Part shown: positions 18,651 through 27,409 of the stretch, in pieces | Layout: each line of letters begins with the position of its first letter | How positions within the stretch are numbered: position 1 is the first letter of the stretch | Assembly (NCBI RefSeq): GCF_015234585.1 | Contig: NZ_JADFCM010000001.1 | Span: 1,178,001-1,242,000, forward strand | DNA: 64,000 nt | From: Pseudalkalibacillus hwajinpoensis | GTDB taxonomy: Bacteria; Bacillota; Bacilli; Bacillales; Guptibacillaceae | Reading direction: 5' to 3' | The notes under the pieces: generated by a model | Database searches by the model: none | Told to the model about the DNA's origin: nothing | The model's input: the letters and a program-made list of their open reading frames with translations, nothing else | Position numbers and translations under genes: made by a program

Positions 18651-19916
18651 TTATCTGATTTGTCCAGTACCTGTCATGCAATATTTAATCGTTGTTAATG
18701 CAGGGAGACCCATAGGTCCTCTGGCATGTAGCTTTTGGGTAGAAATACCGATTTCCGCACCAAAGCCTAGAGCAGAGCCGTCTGTAAAGCGAGTAGATGC
18801 ATTGTGATAGACTGCTGCCGCATCTACAAGACTGCGGAATAGGGATGCAGATTTGGCATCTTCTGTAATAATCGCTTCAGAGTGCTTCGTGCCATACTTT
18901 TCAATATGATCAATTGCCTCTTCAGTGTTTTCGACTGTTTTGATTGCAATTTCAAGACCAAGGTATTCGTTACTCCAGTCATCTTCATCAGCAAGTACAG
19001 CATCTTTAAACGTGTTCACGATATGCTCGTCACCATGAACTTTAATTTTATGATCAGCTAGTGATTTTTCAAGAACGTCCAGATTTTCTTCTAGCCATTT
19101 CTTGTGAACGATTAGTGTTTCAACTGCATTACATACAGCTGGTCGATCTGTTTTTGCATTAATCAAGATGTTTATTGCCTTCTCAGCTTCAGCCGACTGA
19201 TCAAAATAAATATGACAGTTTCCTACGCCTGTCTCTAGTACTGGGACAGTTGCATTGTTCACGACTGTATTAATTAGAGCGCCTCCTCCACGGGGAATTA
19301 GAACATCAATGTGTTCTTTCATCGTAAAGAGTTGACTCGTTGCTTCGCGATCAGTTGTAGCGATTAGTTGAACCGCGTCTACAGGAATTTTGGTTTTTGG
19401 AAGTGCTTCATGAATCACGCGAACAATCCCTTTGTTGGAATTAAGAGCGTTAGAACCACCTTTGAGGACGATGGCATTTCCTGATTTAAGTGCAAGACCC
19501 GTTGCATCAACGGTTACGTTTGGACGTGCTTCATAAATCATACCAATAACGCCGAGCGGGACGCGGACTTGTTCGACTTGCATGCCGTTATCAAGTGACC
19601 AATCAGAAATGACTTCTCCAACCGGATCTTCTAGCTCGGCCACTTCGCGAAGACCTTTAGCAAAGTCTTTTACGCGTTCTTTAGATAAGCTTAAACGATC
19701 CATAAACGCCTCTGTAAATCCTTTTTCTTTACCGCGCTCAAGGTCTTTCTTGTTTTCATTTAGGATATAATCTGTTTCTTTTTCGAGCTCATCAGCAATA
19801 ATCAGTAGTGCCTGATTTTTTTCCTCAGTTGTAAGCAAGGAGAGGGCTTTGGAAGCCACCTGTGCTTGCTTTGCTTGTTCTTTTACATTTACTTTAATCG
19901 GATCTAGAGTAGTCAT
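18651..19916 (-). CDS. proA: Gamma-glutamyl phosphate reductase
   Basis: ProA (421 residues) reduces glutamyl-5-phosphate to glutamate semialdehyde in proline synthesis. Aldehyde dehydrogenase-fold motifs are clear: GVIGMIYEARPNVTVDA, LKSGNAIVLKGGS, VLIPRGGG, the catalytic cysteine in DRPAVCNAVETL, and the C-terminal GFGAEIGISTQKLHARGPMGL. The frame opens at a TTG (19919), but AGGAGGCGTTTG leads to the ATG at 19916. It follows proB after 171 bases that contain a hairpin. Confidence 0.96.
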   Translation of the reverse strand: MTTLDPIKVNVKEQAKQAQVASKALSLLTTEEKNQALLIIADELEKETDYILNENKKDLERGKEKGFTEAFMDRLSLSKERVKDFAKGLREVAELEDPVGEVISDWSLDNGMQVEQVRVPLGVIGMIYEARPNVTVDATGLALKSGNAIVLKGGSNALNSNKGIVRVIHEALPKTKIPVDAVQLIATTDREATSQLFTMKEHIDVLIPRGGGALINTVVNNATVPVLETGVGNCHIYFDQSAEAEKAINILINAKTDRPAVCNAVETLIVHKKWLEENLDVLEKSLADHKIKVHGDEHIVNTFKDAVLADEDDWSNEYLGLEIAIKTVENTEEAIDHIEKYGTKHSEAIITEDAKSASLFRSLVDAAAVYHNASTRFTDGSALGFGAEIGISTQKLHARGPMGLPALTTIKYCMTGTGQIR

Positions 19917-20040
19917 CAAACGCCTCCTATATTTTTTCTTTTATTTTATCTCATACGTATAGGGCAGTAAAACGCTAATCTTAAAATATGGGTTCATCTA
20001 AATGATAAGATTAGAATTAACTTTCCCTAAAGCTTTAATG

Positions 20041-20086
20041 AACGATCGATGAAGGGGAAAAACCCCTTACAATCATCGTTCTTTTT
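20041..20086. terminator. Hairpin between proB and proA
   Basis: AACGAT...AAGGGG-AAAAA-CCCCTT...ATCGTT forms a long imperfect stem. The T-run (CTTTTTATT) is on the plus strand, that is, on the strand opposite to proBA. On the pro mRNA side no U-run follows, so it may tune proA expression or stop antisense transcription. Confidence 0.5.
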
Positions 20087-20087
20087 A

Positions 20088-21230
20088 TTATGAACCGAGT
20101 GGAATAGCTAGCTGATCGTGATAAACAAAATCATTAATATGAACTGCTTCTTTCACTGAAATATCGATAAGCTCAGATATTTCTTCAGTTGGAAGTCCTT
20201 TAATCATTTTCAAATGCTTGGAAGAATAGTTTGTAACACCAAGACCTATTTCTTCACCATCCATGTCTGTCAGTTTCACAACTGCCCCTGGCTTGAAGTG
20301 CCCGTGTACATAATGAACGCCTACAGGTTGAAGACTGCGTTCATGTTCAGAAATCTCAGAGCTTGCTTTATCTGTCACGATGACTTCACCTTCAGGACCT
20401 GAATTGAAGGCTATCCATTGTTTCTTGTTATCAAGCTCGGTTTGACCTTCTGGGGTAAAGTAAGTTCCAGTTGCTGTTTGATGCACAGCATTATAAATAA
20501 TTCCTTTAGTTGTTGCGTTTCCAAGGAAAGAAGGTGTACCTGATGCCATAGCAATCTTGACTGCATCAATTTTCGATCTCATGCCACCAGTACCGACAGA
20601 GCTACCAGGTTCTCCGGCAGATTCTTCGATTTCTGGAGTAATTTCAGTTACGTGCTCTAACAGTTTAGCATCTGGGTTCTTTCTCGGATCTTCACTATAC
20701 AGTCCATCTATATCAGAAAGAATAATAAGCTGGTCGGCACTCACAAGTGCAGCGACTTTAGCTGAAAGGGTATCATTATCTCCGAATTTTAGACGTTCAA
20801 CTGTTACAGTATCATTCTCATTAACAATTGGAACGATTCCACGTTCTAAAAGTACATTAATAGTGTTTCTTGCGTTGTTGTATCTTTTGCGATCAGAAAA
20901 GTCACTGCGCGTAATCAGAATTTGTGAAGCAGTGTAGCCGTGAGATATGAAACGTTCTGAGTAAGCTTCCATTAACAGTCCCTGACCGATTGATGCAGCG
21001 GCCTGTTTTTCTGAAAGTGATGTTGGACGTTCTAAGCATCCTAGTCTGCGATATCCAGCAGCTACTGCGCCAGAAGATACAAGAAGTACTTCATGTCCTT
21101 CATCTTTAAGCATTACAATGTCATCTACTAGTCGTTCAAGTTTTCTTCGGCTAATGTCTCCGAGTCTGCTCGTTAAAGAGCTGCTTCCGATTTTAATTAC
21201 GATTCGTTTCTTTTCGTCGTTTAGATTCAT
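20088..21230 (-). CDS. proB: Glutamate 5-kinase
   Basis: ProB (380 residues) phosphorylates glutamate in the first step of proline synthesis. The amino acid kinase domain has VIKIGSSSLT at 11-20, VSSGAVAAGYRRLG, NENDTVTV and GTGGMRSKIDAVKIA. A C-terminal PUA domain (about 285-380) includes VHYVHGHFKPGAVVKLTD. ATG 21230 is preceded by TAGGAG. A promoter lies 60-90 bases upstream. No proline T-box (conserved AGGGTGGNACCGCG) is present, unlike B. subtilis proBA. Confidence 0.96.
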   Translation of the reverse strand: MNLNDEKKRIVIKIGSSSLTSRLGDISRRKLERLVDDIVMLKDEGHEVLLVSSGAVAAGYRRLGCLERPTSLSEKQAAASIGQGLLMEAYSERFISHGYTASQILITRSDFSDRKRYNNARNTINVLLERGIVPIVNENDTVTVERLKFGDNDTLSAKVAALVSADQLIILSDIDGLYSEDPRKNPDAKLLEHVTEITPEIEESAGEPGSSVGTGGMRSKIDAVKIAMASGTPSFLGNATTKGIIYNAVHQTATGTYFTPEGQTELDNKKQWIAFNSGPEGEVIVTDKASSEISEHERSLQPVGVHYVHGHFKPGAVVKLTDMDGEEIGLGVTNYSSKHLKMIKGLPTEEISELIDISVKEAVHINDFVYHDQLAIPLGS

Positions 21231-21291
21231 TATTTCACTCCTATATAACTTGCCGTTAAATGTGTGATTGCTTTAATCAATTGACTCTATG

Positions 21292-21319
21292 AGTATAACA
21301 AACGCTTATGTGCTGACAA
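21292..21319 (-). promoter_or_regulatory. Sigma-A promoter of proB
   Basis: Minus strand TTGTCA, 16 bases, TATACT. It is placed about 60 bases before the proB ATG. Confidence 0.65.
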
Positions 21320-21606
21320 CAAGACTTGCCCAAATAGTCCGAATAAGTGGAGAATAACTAAGAATATGGACGATGTTTGCTCTAAACTCGTTTAACATAC
21401 GCTTAGAAGATGAGAGGCTTGCTCACCACTCCATATAAGAAGTGAAAAACATGAATTATTTACAAAAACATCCATTTTATTCGCAGAACTGTATAAGGTG
21501 AGTGAGAGACTATCGCTTAATGTAAGGGTTTTCATTTGTGGGATTGTATAATGTGACTGTTTTATACAAACCCGCCTATCTATGTCAGACAGTAAGGATT
21601 GAAGTC

Positions 21607-21615
21607 TGGTATACT
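21607..21615 (+). promoter_or_regulatory. Extended -10 promoter candidate
   Basis: TGGTATACT is an extended -10 (TGn plus TATACT) 32 bases before the ATG at 21647. The -35 is poor. Confidence 0.4.
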
Positions 21616-21646
21616 GCTGATTAAGGTATATTAAAGGGGGAGCGCT

Positions 21647-22207
21647 ATGAGTGTAATTGATGTATTATTCATTCTGCTTTCGGTTTTATGGATAAGTGAA
21701 TTTATCATGAAACGAGGAAATAAAAACACAGAAACCTCTTCTTCTGAGAAGCGGTCCTTTGTTTTTATTTTGTTAGCGATCTCTGGTGTGATTATAGGAA
21801 CGCTCTATTTTAATGGGGTTGGTCTATTCACATTTCAAAACAACATATTTACTCAAGTTTTTGGGCTCTTTCTTTATGGAAGTGGGATTGGGTTAAGATA
21901 TTGGGGCATCCAAGAACTAGGACGCTTTTTTTCTAGAAATGTAGTAGTAGAAAGCAAGGTAGATCTTGTTAGTTCTGGTCCCTATCGCTTATTACGCCAT
22001 CCTCTATATACCGGACTACTCTTGATCATTATAGGATTTCCATTATACATAGCTACGTGGGGCGGCATTTTACTATCTATTCTACTCATTGTCCCGGCTC
22101 TCTTATACCGTATCCGGATTGAAGAAAGAATGCTCTATATGTCAGTTGGGGAAACTTATCACGAATGGGGGAAAGATAGATATAGGATTCTACCGTTCAT
22201 TTATTAA
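21647..22207 (+). CDS. Isoprenylcysteine carboxyl methyltransferase-family membrane protein
   Basis: A 186-residue membrane protein with about five helices and the C-terminal signature of the ICMT/PEMT-type methyltransferase family: GPYRLLRHPLYTGLLL followed by RIRIEERML, then GETYHEWGKDRYRILPFIY. These motifs bind S-adenosylmethionine in characterised members. The natural substrate in bacilli is unknown. GGGGGAGCGCT precedes ATG 21647. The next gene starts 180 bases later. Confidence 0.8.
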   Translation: MSVIDVLFILLSVLWISEFIMKRGNKNTETSSSEKRSFVFILLAISGVIIGTLYFNGVGLFTFQNNIFTQVFGLFLYGSGIGLRYWGIQELGRFFSRNVVVESKVDLVSSGPYRLLRHPLYTGLLLIIIGFPLYIATWGGILLSILLIVPALLYRIRIEERMLYMSVGETYHEWGKDRYRILPFIY

Positions 22208-22387
22208 AAGTTATGTTCATGGTTTGCGTTCATTTTCCGACCATTCGGGCCCTCAGAAGAGGTTGAGGCATATTACAAAGCACGGTTACTCACATGGGAT
22301 ATTAATCCATTATCGAGTATTAGGATTAACTCAAGTGAATGAGGGAACAAGAAAGAGATGACACAATAGTGAAAGAGGATTTTGCAC

Positions 22388-23680
22388 ATGAATTATTCTA
22401 AGACATCGATTAATTTACGCAACAGCTTCTGGTTCCTTCCAGTCGTATATGGCATCGTATCTATCGTAGTTGTTGCTCTAAGTACTTGGATTGACATTAT
22501 GTATATTGCGCAACTTGAAGGAACAATTCCTAAGCTATTTCTAGCTACGGAGAAAATCGCTCAGGCACTATATGCACCGTTAATTACGGCTATTTTAACG
22601 ATGACAACCATTTCATTCTCATCTATTATGGTGGTGCTTACAACTTATTCTTCACAGTTTTCACCGAGGGTGTTACAAGATTTTATTTCTGATCGCTTCA
22701 CACAGCACGTGCTAGGTGTTTTTGTGGCTGGATTTATTTTTGCTCTTGTGAATATGCTTTTATTAACTGGTAAGGACGGCCGGATTATCTTATCACCTCT
22801 TTTAACAGTCATCCTTGCAATTGCGTGCTTATTGTTCTTTGTATTATTTATTCATCATTCGGCTACTTTCGTACAGGTCAATAATTTGATTGAAAAAATC
22901 ACACGCAGATCGCTATACCTTGTCGAAAGTAAAAGTGAATTACATGAAGGTGAAACCTTTGAGAAGTGGGATAGATGGGAAGAAAAAGAGTTAAAAGAAG
23001 AGGCAGGTATACCCATATATAGTAAGAAAATGGGCTACATTCAGCGAATACCCTACCCTAAACTAGTTAAATTGGCTACTGAATATGAAAGTGTACTAAG
23101 ACTAGATGCAGATGTAGGAAACTATGTACAAAACGGATCTAGGATTGCCACGATCTGGGCTAAAGATGCTTCTTCGATTTCATCAAGTGATATATTAAAT
23201 ATCATTGCAATTGGAACAGAGAGAATAAATGACCAGGACTTAGAATTTTCAATTCAAAAACTAGTTGATATTGCTCTTAGGGCTATTTCTCCCTCTGTTA
23301 ATGATCCTCACACAGCTGTGAACTGCACGAATCGAATTGGTACAATTCTCGCCAAAATTGGCCATACGTATGAACCTAAGGAAGCGTTTTTTGATGATAA
23401 GAGAAATTTACGTGTATTAACTACGCCTAAGCCTTTCTTTCAATATCTTTATAAGGCCTTTTATCAAATTCGACACTACGGTAAAGACGATGTATCCATG
23501 TTAAATGGTATACTTGATGCACTTATTTTAACCGCGGATGGTCAACGCAAAGAAATTAAAGCAGATGTTCAGCGATTCCATCACTACTTACTGACAAGTA
23601 TTGATCTCGATGAACTTCCTGATCTTGATCGGGAGTTTCTATTAAATACTTCCCGGGTATTAGATGACACATGCAAATAG
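22388..23680 (+). CDS. DUF2254 membrane protein
   Basis: A 430-residue protein with four N-terminal membrane helices (about 15-165) and a cytoplasmic domain, matching the DUF2254 family. Conserved features include MTTISFSSIMVVLTTYSSQFSPR, the HHSATFVQVNNLI segment, and RALSPSVNDPHTA-type RAISPSVNDPHTAVNC. No function is established. The TTG at 22382 is open but too close to GAGG, so the ATG at 22388 is used. It ends at a strong terminator shared with the anti-sigma gene. Confidence 0.85.
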   Translation: MNYSKTSINLRNSFWFLPVVYGIVSIVVVALSTWIDIMYIAQLEGTIPKLFLATEKIAQALYAPLITAILTMTTISFSSIMVVLTTYSSQFSPRVLQDFISDRFTQHVLGVFVAGFIFALVNMLLLTGKDGRIILSPLLTVILAIACLLFFVLFIHHSATFVQVNNLIEKITRRSLYLVESKSELHEGETFEKWDRWEEKELKEEAGIPIYSKKMGYIQRIPYPKLVKLATEYESVLRLDADVGNYVQNGSRIATIWAKDASSISSSDILNIIAIGTERINDQDLEFSIQKLVDIALRAISPSVNDPHTAVNCTNRIGTILAKIGHTYEPKEAFFDDKRNLRVLTTPKPFFQYLYKAFYQIRHYGKDDVSMLNGILDALILTADGQRKEIKADVQRFHHYLLTSIDLDELPDLDREFLLNTSRVLDDTCK

Positions 23681-23684
23681 TTAA

Positions 23685-23716
23685 TAAAGGCTCCCGTTTC
23701 AAAACGGGAGCCTTTA
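23685..23716. terminator. Bidirectional terminator
   Basis: TAAAGGCTCCCGTTT and AAACGGGAGCCTTTA form a perfect 15-bp stem, followed on the plus strand by TTTTTG. It overlaps the last codon of the minus-strand gene. Confidence 0.93.
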
Positions 23717-24319
23717 TTTTTGCCGCTCAGCATGGGCGAGTGTTTCGTCAGGTAGTTTAAATTGTTCAAGAACACTACTTTCTTGATTGCGAATCACAAA
23801 GTTTAATGGAAGACCGGTTTCTGGTTCAATCCAGATGCTAAAAGTCATCTTCTCAAAATATCCTTCTGTGATTTTACCTTGAACAAGAACAGTGGAATGA
23901 GTTCCATAGGTAGCGCTATGATTGGTGATCTTCCAGTTACGCTGATTTTCTAAGTACGAAAGGGCAATGGAGCGAACTTTTTCCTGATCCTTCTGTATAT
24001 CAATCATTTCTGCAGAGGCAAGGACATTTTCATATAACATTTCTTTTGTAAGAGAATGTTCATTAATGCTAACAGAACTATTCTTAGGTACAAGGCCAAC
24101 TTCAGATGCTGCAAATAGTCCAGTGCTAACTACTAGGAAAAGAAGAGTAAGGTAGGTTAGCGCAATAGGAAAAAAGTTTTGCAGAGAATTTATCAGATTG
24201 AATCTAGAAATGGATGTTTCCTTAATTCTTCTTCGAATATGATCTTTATGAGTATGATCGAAGGTGACAGCTTTTGTATCGATCATTCGCGAACGAAGGT
24301 CTTTCAATCGTTTGTCCAT
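23714..24319 (-). CDS. Putative anti-sigma factor, single membrane span
   Basis: A 201-residue protein with a basic cytoplasmic N-terminus, one membrane helix at about residues 50-72 (PIALTYLTLLFLVVSTGLF) and an outer domain of about 125 residues. It starts 11 bases after the ECF sigma stop, which is the usual arrangement for a cognate anti-sigma factor, but no zinc-binding HxxxCxxC motif is present. The outer part is not recognised. GTG 24325 is open, but AAGGAGG serves the ATG at 24319. Confidence 0.65.
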   Translation of the reverse strand: MDKRLKDLRSRMIDTKAVTFDHTHKDHIRRRIKETSISRFNLINSLQNFFPIALTYLTLLFLVVSTGLFAASEVGLVPKNSSVSINEHSLTKEMLYENVLASAEMIDIQKDQEKVRSIALSYLENQRNWKITNHSATYGTHSTVLVQGKITEGYFEKMTFSIWIEPETGLPLNFVIRNQESSVLEQFKLPDETLAHAERQK

Positions 24320-24330
24320 TGTCACCCTCC

Positions 24331-24861
24331 TTAGTACATTTCTTTAAGTAGCATCCTGGCACGCCGCAATCTTGTTTTAACCGAGTTTTCTTTAATTGAT
24401 AACAAATCACTGATTTCTTGAACCTTTAAATCCTCAAAGTAATGAAGAAAGATGACTTCTCGATACTTGGCTGGAAGTTTAAGGACATTTGTAGCAAGCT
24501 CTTTATTTTCTTCTGACCCAATTAAGACCATGTCAGGTTCAGAGCTGCTATGTTTAAACGTATTTAATAAGGATTGGGCAAACACAATATTTCGATAAGA
24601 CCAGCTTTTGAGTACGTCTTTACATTTATTCGCAGTTATAGTTAATACCCAGGATTTAAGTGAGGCTTCCATATTAAAGGTATCTAATTTTGTATAACAG
24701 GCAATAAAGACTTCTTGTGCAACATCTTCCGCTTTTTCTTTGTCTTTTAAATAACTGAAAGCAAGCCAAACAACACTTTCACCGTATTCATCCATTATCA
24801 TTTCAAGGACGGCTTCCTTATTGGTAAGGTCAAGATATTCTGTTGGTTCTTTGTTCCCCAA
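24331..24861 (-). CDS. ECF-family RNA polymerase sigma factor
   Basis: An extracytoplasmic-function sigma factor. Region 2 (YLKDKEKAEDVAQEVFIACY, then SLKSWVLTITANKCKD) and region 4 (LPAKYREVIFLHYFEDL, EISDLLSIKENSVKTRLRRAR) are clear. The frame is open to an ATG at 25047, but a TTG at 24861 is preceded by GAAGGAGGAAGG at seven bases and gives 176 residues, the normal ECF length. An ECF-type promoter lies inside the longer frame just upstream. I therefore reject the 238-residue version. It is co-transcribed with the membrane anti-sigma gene. Confidence 0.88.
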   Translation of the reverse strand: MGNKEPTEYLDLTNKEAVLEMIMDEYGESVVWLAFSYLKDKEKAEDVAQEVFIACYTKLDTFNMEASLKSWVLTITANKCKDVLKSWSYRNIVFAQSLLNTFKHSSSEPDMVLIGSEENKELATNVLKLPAKYREVIFLHYFEDLKVQEISDLLSIKENSVKTRLRRARMLLKEMY

Positions 24862-24896
24862 GGTTGCGCCTTCCTCCTTCGGCCCTTCAAACAAAA

Positions 24897-24923
24897 GACG
24901 ATCTGCATGCGCGAAGGGTTTCA
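24897..24923 (-). promoter_or_regulatory. ECF-sigma autoregulatory promoter
   Basis: Minus strand TGAAAC, 17 bases, CGTC, the form used by Bacillus SigW/SigM/SigV-type factors. It ends 35 bases before the TTG start of the ECF sigma gene, so transcription would begin between it and the ribosome site. Confidence 0.7.
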
Positions 24924-25146
24924 TATAGTAATTTTTCCATAATTTGTGTGTGTGTTTATTATAGAATAGTTTGATGTAAACTGGGTAGATTTTCCTTGAA
25001 TTATATTCAAAATGTCTTATTTGAGAATAGGAATTCATGCTGGTCATCCTTCTAATATCTGATAAGATGAGTCAAAAGAAGGAGAACGCTGTGATGATGT
25101 GGAACGATTTCTGAGAGGAAAAAGACTCAAGTAAAGGATGAATGAA

Positions 25147-26337
25147 ATGAAGAATGCAGCCCTAAATCCTACAAGTGCAAGTGATCGAATTCAATCTATT
25201 GATGCCATGCGTGGTTTTGCTTTGCTTGGTATTTTTTTTGTTAACATGGTCGATTTTCATTCTCCATGGATGTACGTTGATAAAATAAACTACTGGGGTG
25301 ATCAATGGAATCAGCTTGTCATGAACCTCATTGATTTTTTTGCACAAGCCAGTTTCTACCCGTTGTTTTCTTTCTTGTTTGGGTATGGTTTTATTATTCT
25401 ACAAAACCGAGTAACATCACGTGGCTCTAGATTTCTTCCTATAATGCTGAGACGCTTACTATTCCTATTTATCATTGGAATCTTTCATTTTGTTGCCATT
25501 TGGCATGGAGATATTCTATTTACGTATAGTCTATGTGGATTATTGCTACTTTTCTTTATCCGAATGGAAGGGAAACGACTATTGCAAATAGGTCTAGGAT
25601 TATGGTTGTTTTATGCCGTCATATTCTTTCTCTTGTTGCTACCGTTTAGTACGGCTGACTTAACATCGCATGACCCAGAAGCCATAAGAAATTCGATTCT
25701 GGTGTATGGTTCGGGAAGCTATATTGAGATTTTAAATGAACGAGTAAGCGATTGGTATTATGTAAATGGAGGAGTAAGTGGCGTTTTTCTTTTATTTTCT
25801 ATTTTTCCTTATTTTCTAATAGGGGCAGCTTTTGCGAAAGAAGGATGGTTCAATGGGCATCGCAATCAGCTATCATTAGTGAAAAAGTTACTAGTTATCG
25901 GCTCTGTAGGATTCTTGGTGAAGTTAACGCCTTTTGTTTTTGAATCTTACGCCTTTTCGCATCTTCAGGATAGTCTCGGTGGGCCACTCGTTTCACTCTT
26001 TTATATGGCAGCTATCTCCTTAATTTATTATTCAGGAAGAAGTCTTAAAGCGCTTGAATGGGTAGGGAAAATGGCTCTTACGAATTATTTAATGCAATCT
26101 ATTGTTAGTACGCTTATTTTCTACAATTATGGATTGGGTTTTTATGGAGAAACAGAAGTAAGCACGGGAGTTCTTTTATTAATTTGCATTTTCCTTATAC
26201 AAATCGGATTCAGTAGAGTCTGGCTATGTAAATTTAAGTATGGACCAATCGAATGGATTTGGAGAATGATGACTTATCAAAGGCGATTTCCGTTAAAACG
26301 TAATCAGAAAGAAGGAATTGTATATGAAAATCATTGA
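25147..26337 (+). CDS. DUF418 membrane protein (YeiB/YxaH-like)
   Basis: A 396-residue polytopic protein of the DUF418 group. It opens with the family motif RIQSIDAMRGFALLGIFFVNM, has about nine hydrophobic helices, and ends with GPIEWIWRMMTYQ, typical of the DUF418 C-terminal domain. Function is unknown. The ATG at 25138 directly abuts AAAGG, so the ATG at 25147 is preferred. It diverges from the ECF sigma operon and overlaps the next gene by 14 bases. Confidence 0.85.
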   Translation: MKNAALNPTSASDRIQSIDAMRGFALLGIFFVNMVDFHSPWMYVDKINYWGDQWNQLVMNLIDFFAQASFYPLFSFLFGYGFIILQNRVTSRGSRFLPIMLRRLLFLFIIGIFHFVAIWHGDILFTYSLCGLLLLFFIRMEGKRLLQIGLGLWLFYAVIFFLLLLPFSTADLTSHDPEAIRNSILVYGSGSYIEILNERVSDWYYVNGGVSGVFLLFSIFPYFLIGAAFAKEGWFNGHRNQLSLVKKLLVIGSVGFLVKLTPFVFESYAFSHLQDSLGGPLVSLFYMAAISLIYYSGRSLKALEWVGKMALTNYLMQSIVSTLIFYNYGLGFYGETEVSTGVLLLICIFLIQIGFSRVWLCKFKYGPIEWIWRMMTYQRRFPLKRNQKEGIVYENH

Positions 26338-26872
26338 GAAAGCAGTCGAAATAGCAGCATTGGCACATGATGGCCAATATAGGAAAGAGTCAACGCTCCC
26401 TTACCTTTCACACCCAATAACAGTTGGATTCTATTTAATGGAATCAGGAGCTTCTGAAGAAACGATTGCAGCAGGAATTCTTCACGATGTGATAGAGGAT
26501 ACGTCAATTACTTATGAAATGTTGAAAGAAGAGTTTGGTCAAGTTGTGGCGAATTTAGTAGCGGCGTGTTCTGAACCTGATAAGCAATTAGAATGGGAAA
26601 AAAGAAAAGAACATACGATTGAAAAGGTGAAGCAGGCGCCATTTTCAGTAAAACAAATTACTTGTGCTGATAAACTTCACAACTTAACGACAATCAAAAA
26701 AGATTATGATCAAGTAGGAGAACAAATTTGGCAGAGGTTTAACCGTGGTCGAGAAAAGCAAAAGTGGTATTATGAGTCGATTTACAATAGTTTACTAGAA
26801 GGACTCTCACCTCATGAGGCTCACTTTCCTTTGTTTAGTAGGCTAAAAACAACGATTGAAGAAATGTTTTAG
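26324..26872 (+). CDS. HD-domain phosphohydrolase, RelA/SpoT hydrolase-like
   Basis: A 182-residue metal-dependent HD hydrolase related to the ppGpp-hydrolase half of RelA/SpoT and to MESH1-type enzymes. Residues visible are LAHDGQYRK, YLSHPITVG, the HD pair in AGILHDVIEDT and ADKLHNLTTIKKD. No synthetase, TGS or ACT domain is present. Substrate cannot be fixed from sequence. GAAGGA precedes the ATG at 26324, which lies inside the end of the DUF418 gene. Confidence 0.85.
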   Translation: MKIIEKAVEIAALAHDGQYRKESTLPYLSHPITVGFYLMESGASEETIAAGILHDVIEDTSITYEMLKEEFGQVVANLVAACSEPDKQLEWEKRKEHTIEKVKQAPFSVKQITCADKLHNLTTIKKDYDQVGEQIWQRFNRGREKQKWYYESIYNSLLEGLSPHEAHFPLFSRLKTTIEEMF

Positions 26873-26904
26873 AATAGAGTTATTTTACGGCACGTTAATT
26901 TTAT

Positions 26905-26929
26905 GATTATATTTCCTACTCGAGGGTAT
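26905..26929 (+). promoter_or_regulatory. Sigma-B-type promoter of ytxGH
   Basis: GATTAT, 13 bases, GGGTAT. The -10 matches the general-stress sigma-B consensus GGGWAW, and the -35 differs from GTTTWW at one base. It lies 38 bases before the ytxG ATG. B. subtilis ytxGHJ belong to the sigma-B regulon. Confidence 0.55.
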
Positions 26930-26966
26930 TGGTAATTATATTCAATTAGAAGTAGGAGGCATTGTA

Positions 26967-27407
26967 ATGGAAATTATTCTTTATGTAGCAGTAGCTATTA
27001 TCGCAATCGTGTTCGCAGTATTAAGTGTATTTTTAATTAAAGTGTTAAAATCTACTGAAAAAACTCTTTCTAACACAGCAGAAATGATCGATTCTTTACA
27101 AGGGCAGATCAATGGATTATCGAAAGAAACCACAATGATGTTGCATAAAACAAACGTACTTGCTGATGAAGTTCAATCAAAGGTTGGTGAATTCTCACCA
27201 GTGTTTGAGTCAGTTAAAGAAACAGGAGCTTCTCTTCAAAATTTATCACGTTCTTTTTCTAAGCTAAGCCACTCTGTTGAAAAAGGTGTTGAGTCGAAGC
27301 AGGGAAAAGCTGCGGAGGCGGCGAATTGGGGAAGTACTGCTCTGGCAATGTGGGAAAAGTATCGATTTAAGAAATCAAACATTCAATCTGTTAAGGAGGA
27401 AGGATAA
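26967..27407 (+). CDS. ytxG: General stress protein, DUF948 (YtxG)
   Basis: A 146-residue protein with one N-terminal membrane helix (about 3-27) and a coiled-coil-like body (LKSTEKTLSNTAEMIDSLQGQINGL), typical of the DUF948/YtxG group. GTAGGAGG precedes the ATG. The next gene starts two bases after its stop. Function is unknown beyond induction in general stress in B. subtilis. Confidence 0.82.
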   Translation: MEIILYVAVAIIAIVFAVLSVFLIKVLKSTEKTLSNTAEMIDSLQGQINGLSKETTMMLHKTNVLADEVQSKVGEFSPVFESVKETGASLQNLSRSFSKLSHSVEKGVESKQGKAAEAANWGSTALAMWEKYRFKKSNIQSVKEEG

Positions 27408-27409
27408 CG

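Larger units (their letters stand above)
21231..21646. other. Divergent intergenic region proB / methyltransferase
   Basis: This 416-base region holds the proB promoter (21292-21319) and an extended -10 for the plus-strand gene (21607-21615). No riboswitch, T-box or open frame with a ribosome site was recognised in the remainder. Confidence 0.5.

Noticed and set aside
20557..20937. 126-codon plus-strand frame inside proB
   Set aside because: A shadow of proB on the opposite strand; no ribosome site or homology.
21231..21646. Proline T-box leader for proBA
   Set aside because: No AGGGTGGNACCGCG-like T-box sequence or antiterminator was found on the minus strand.
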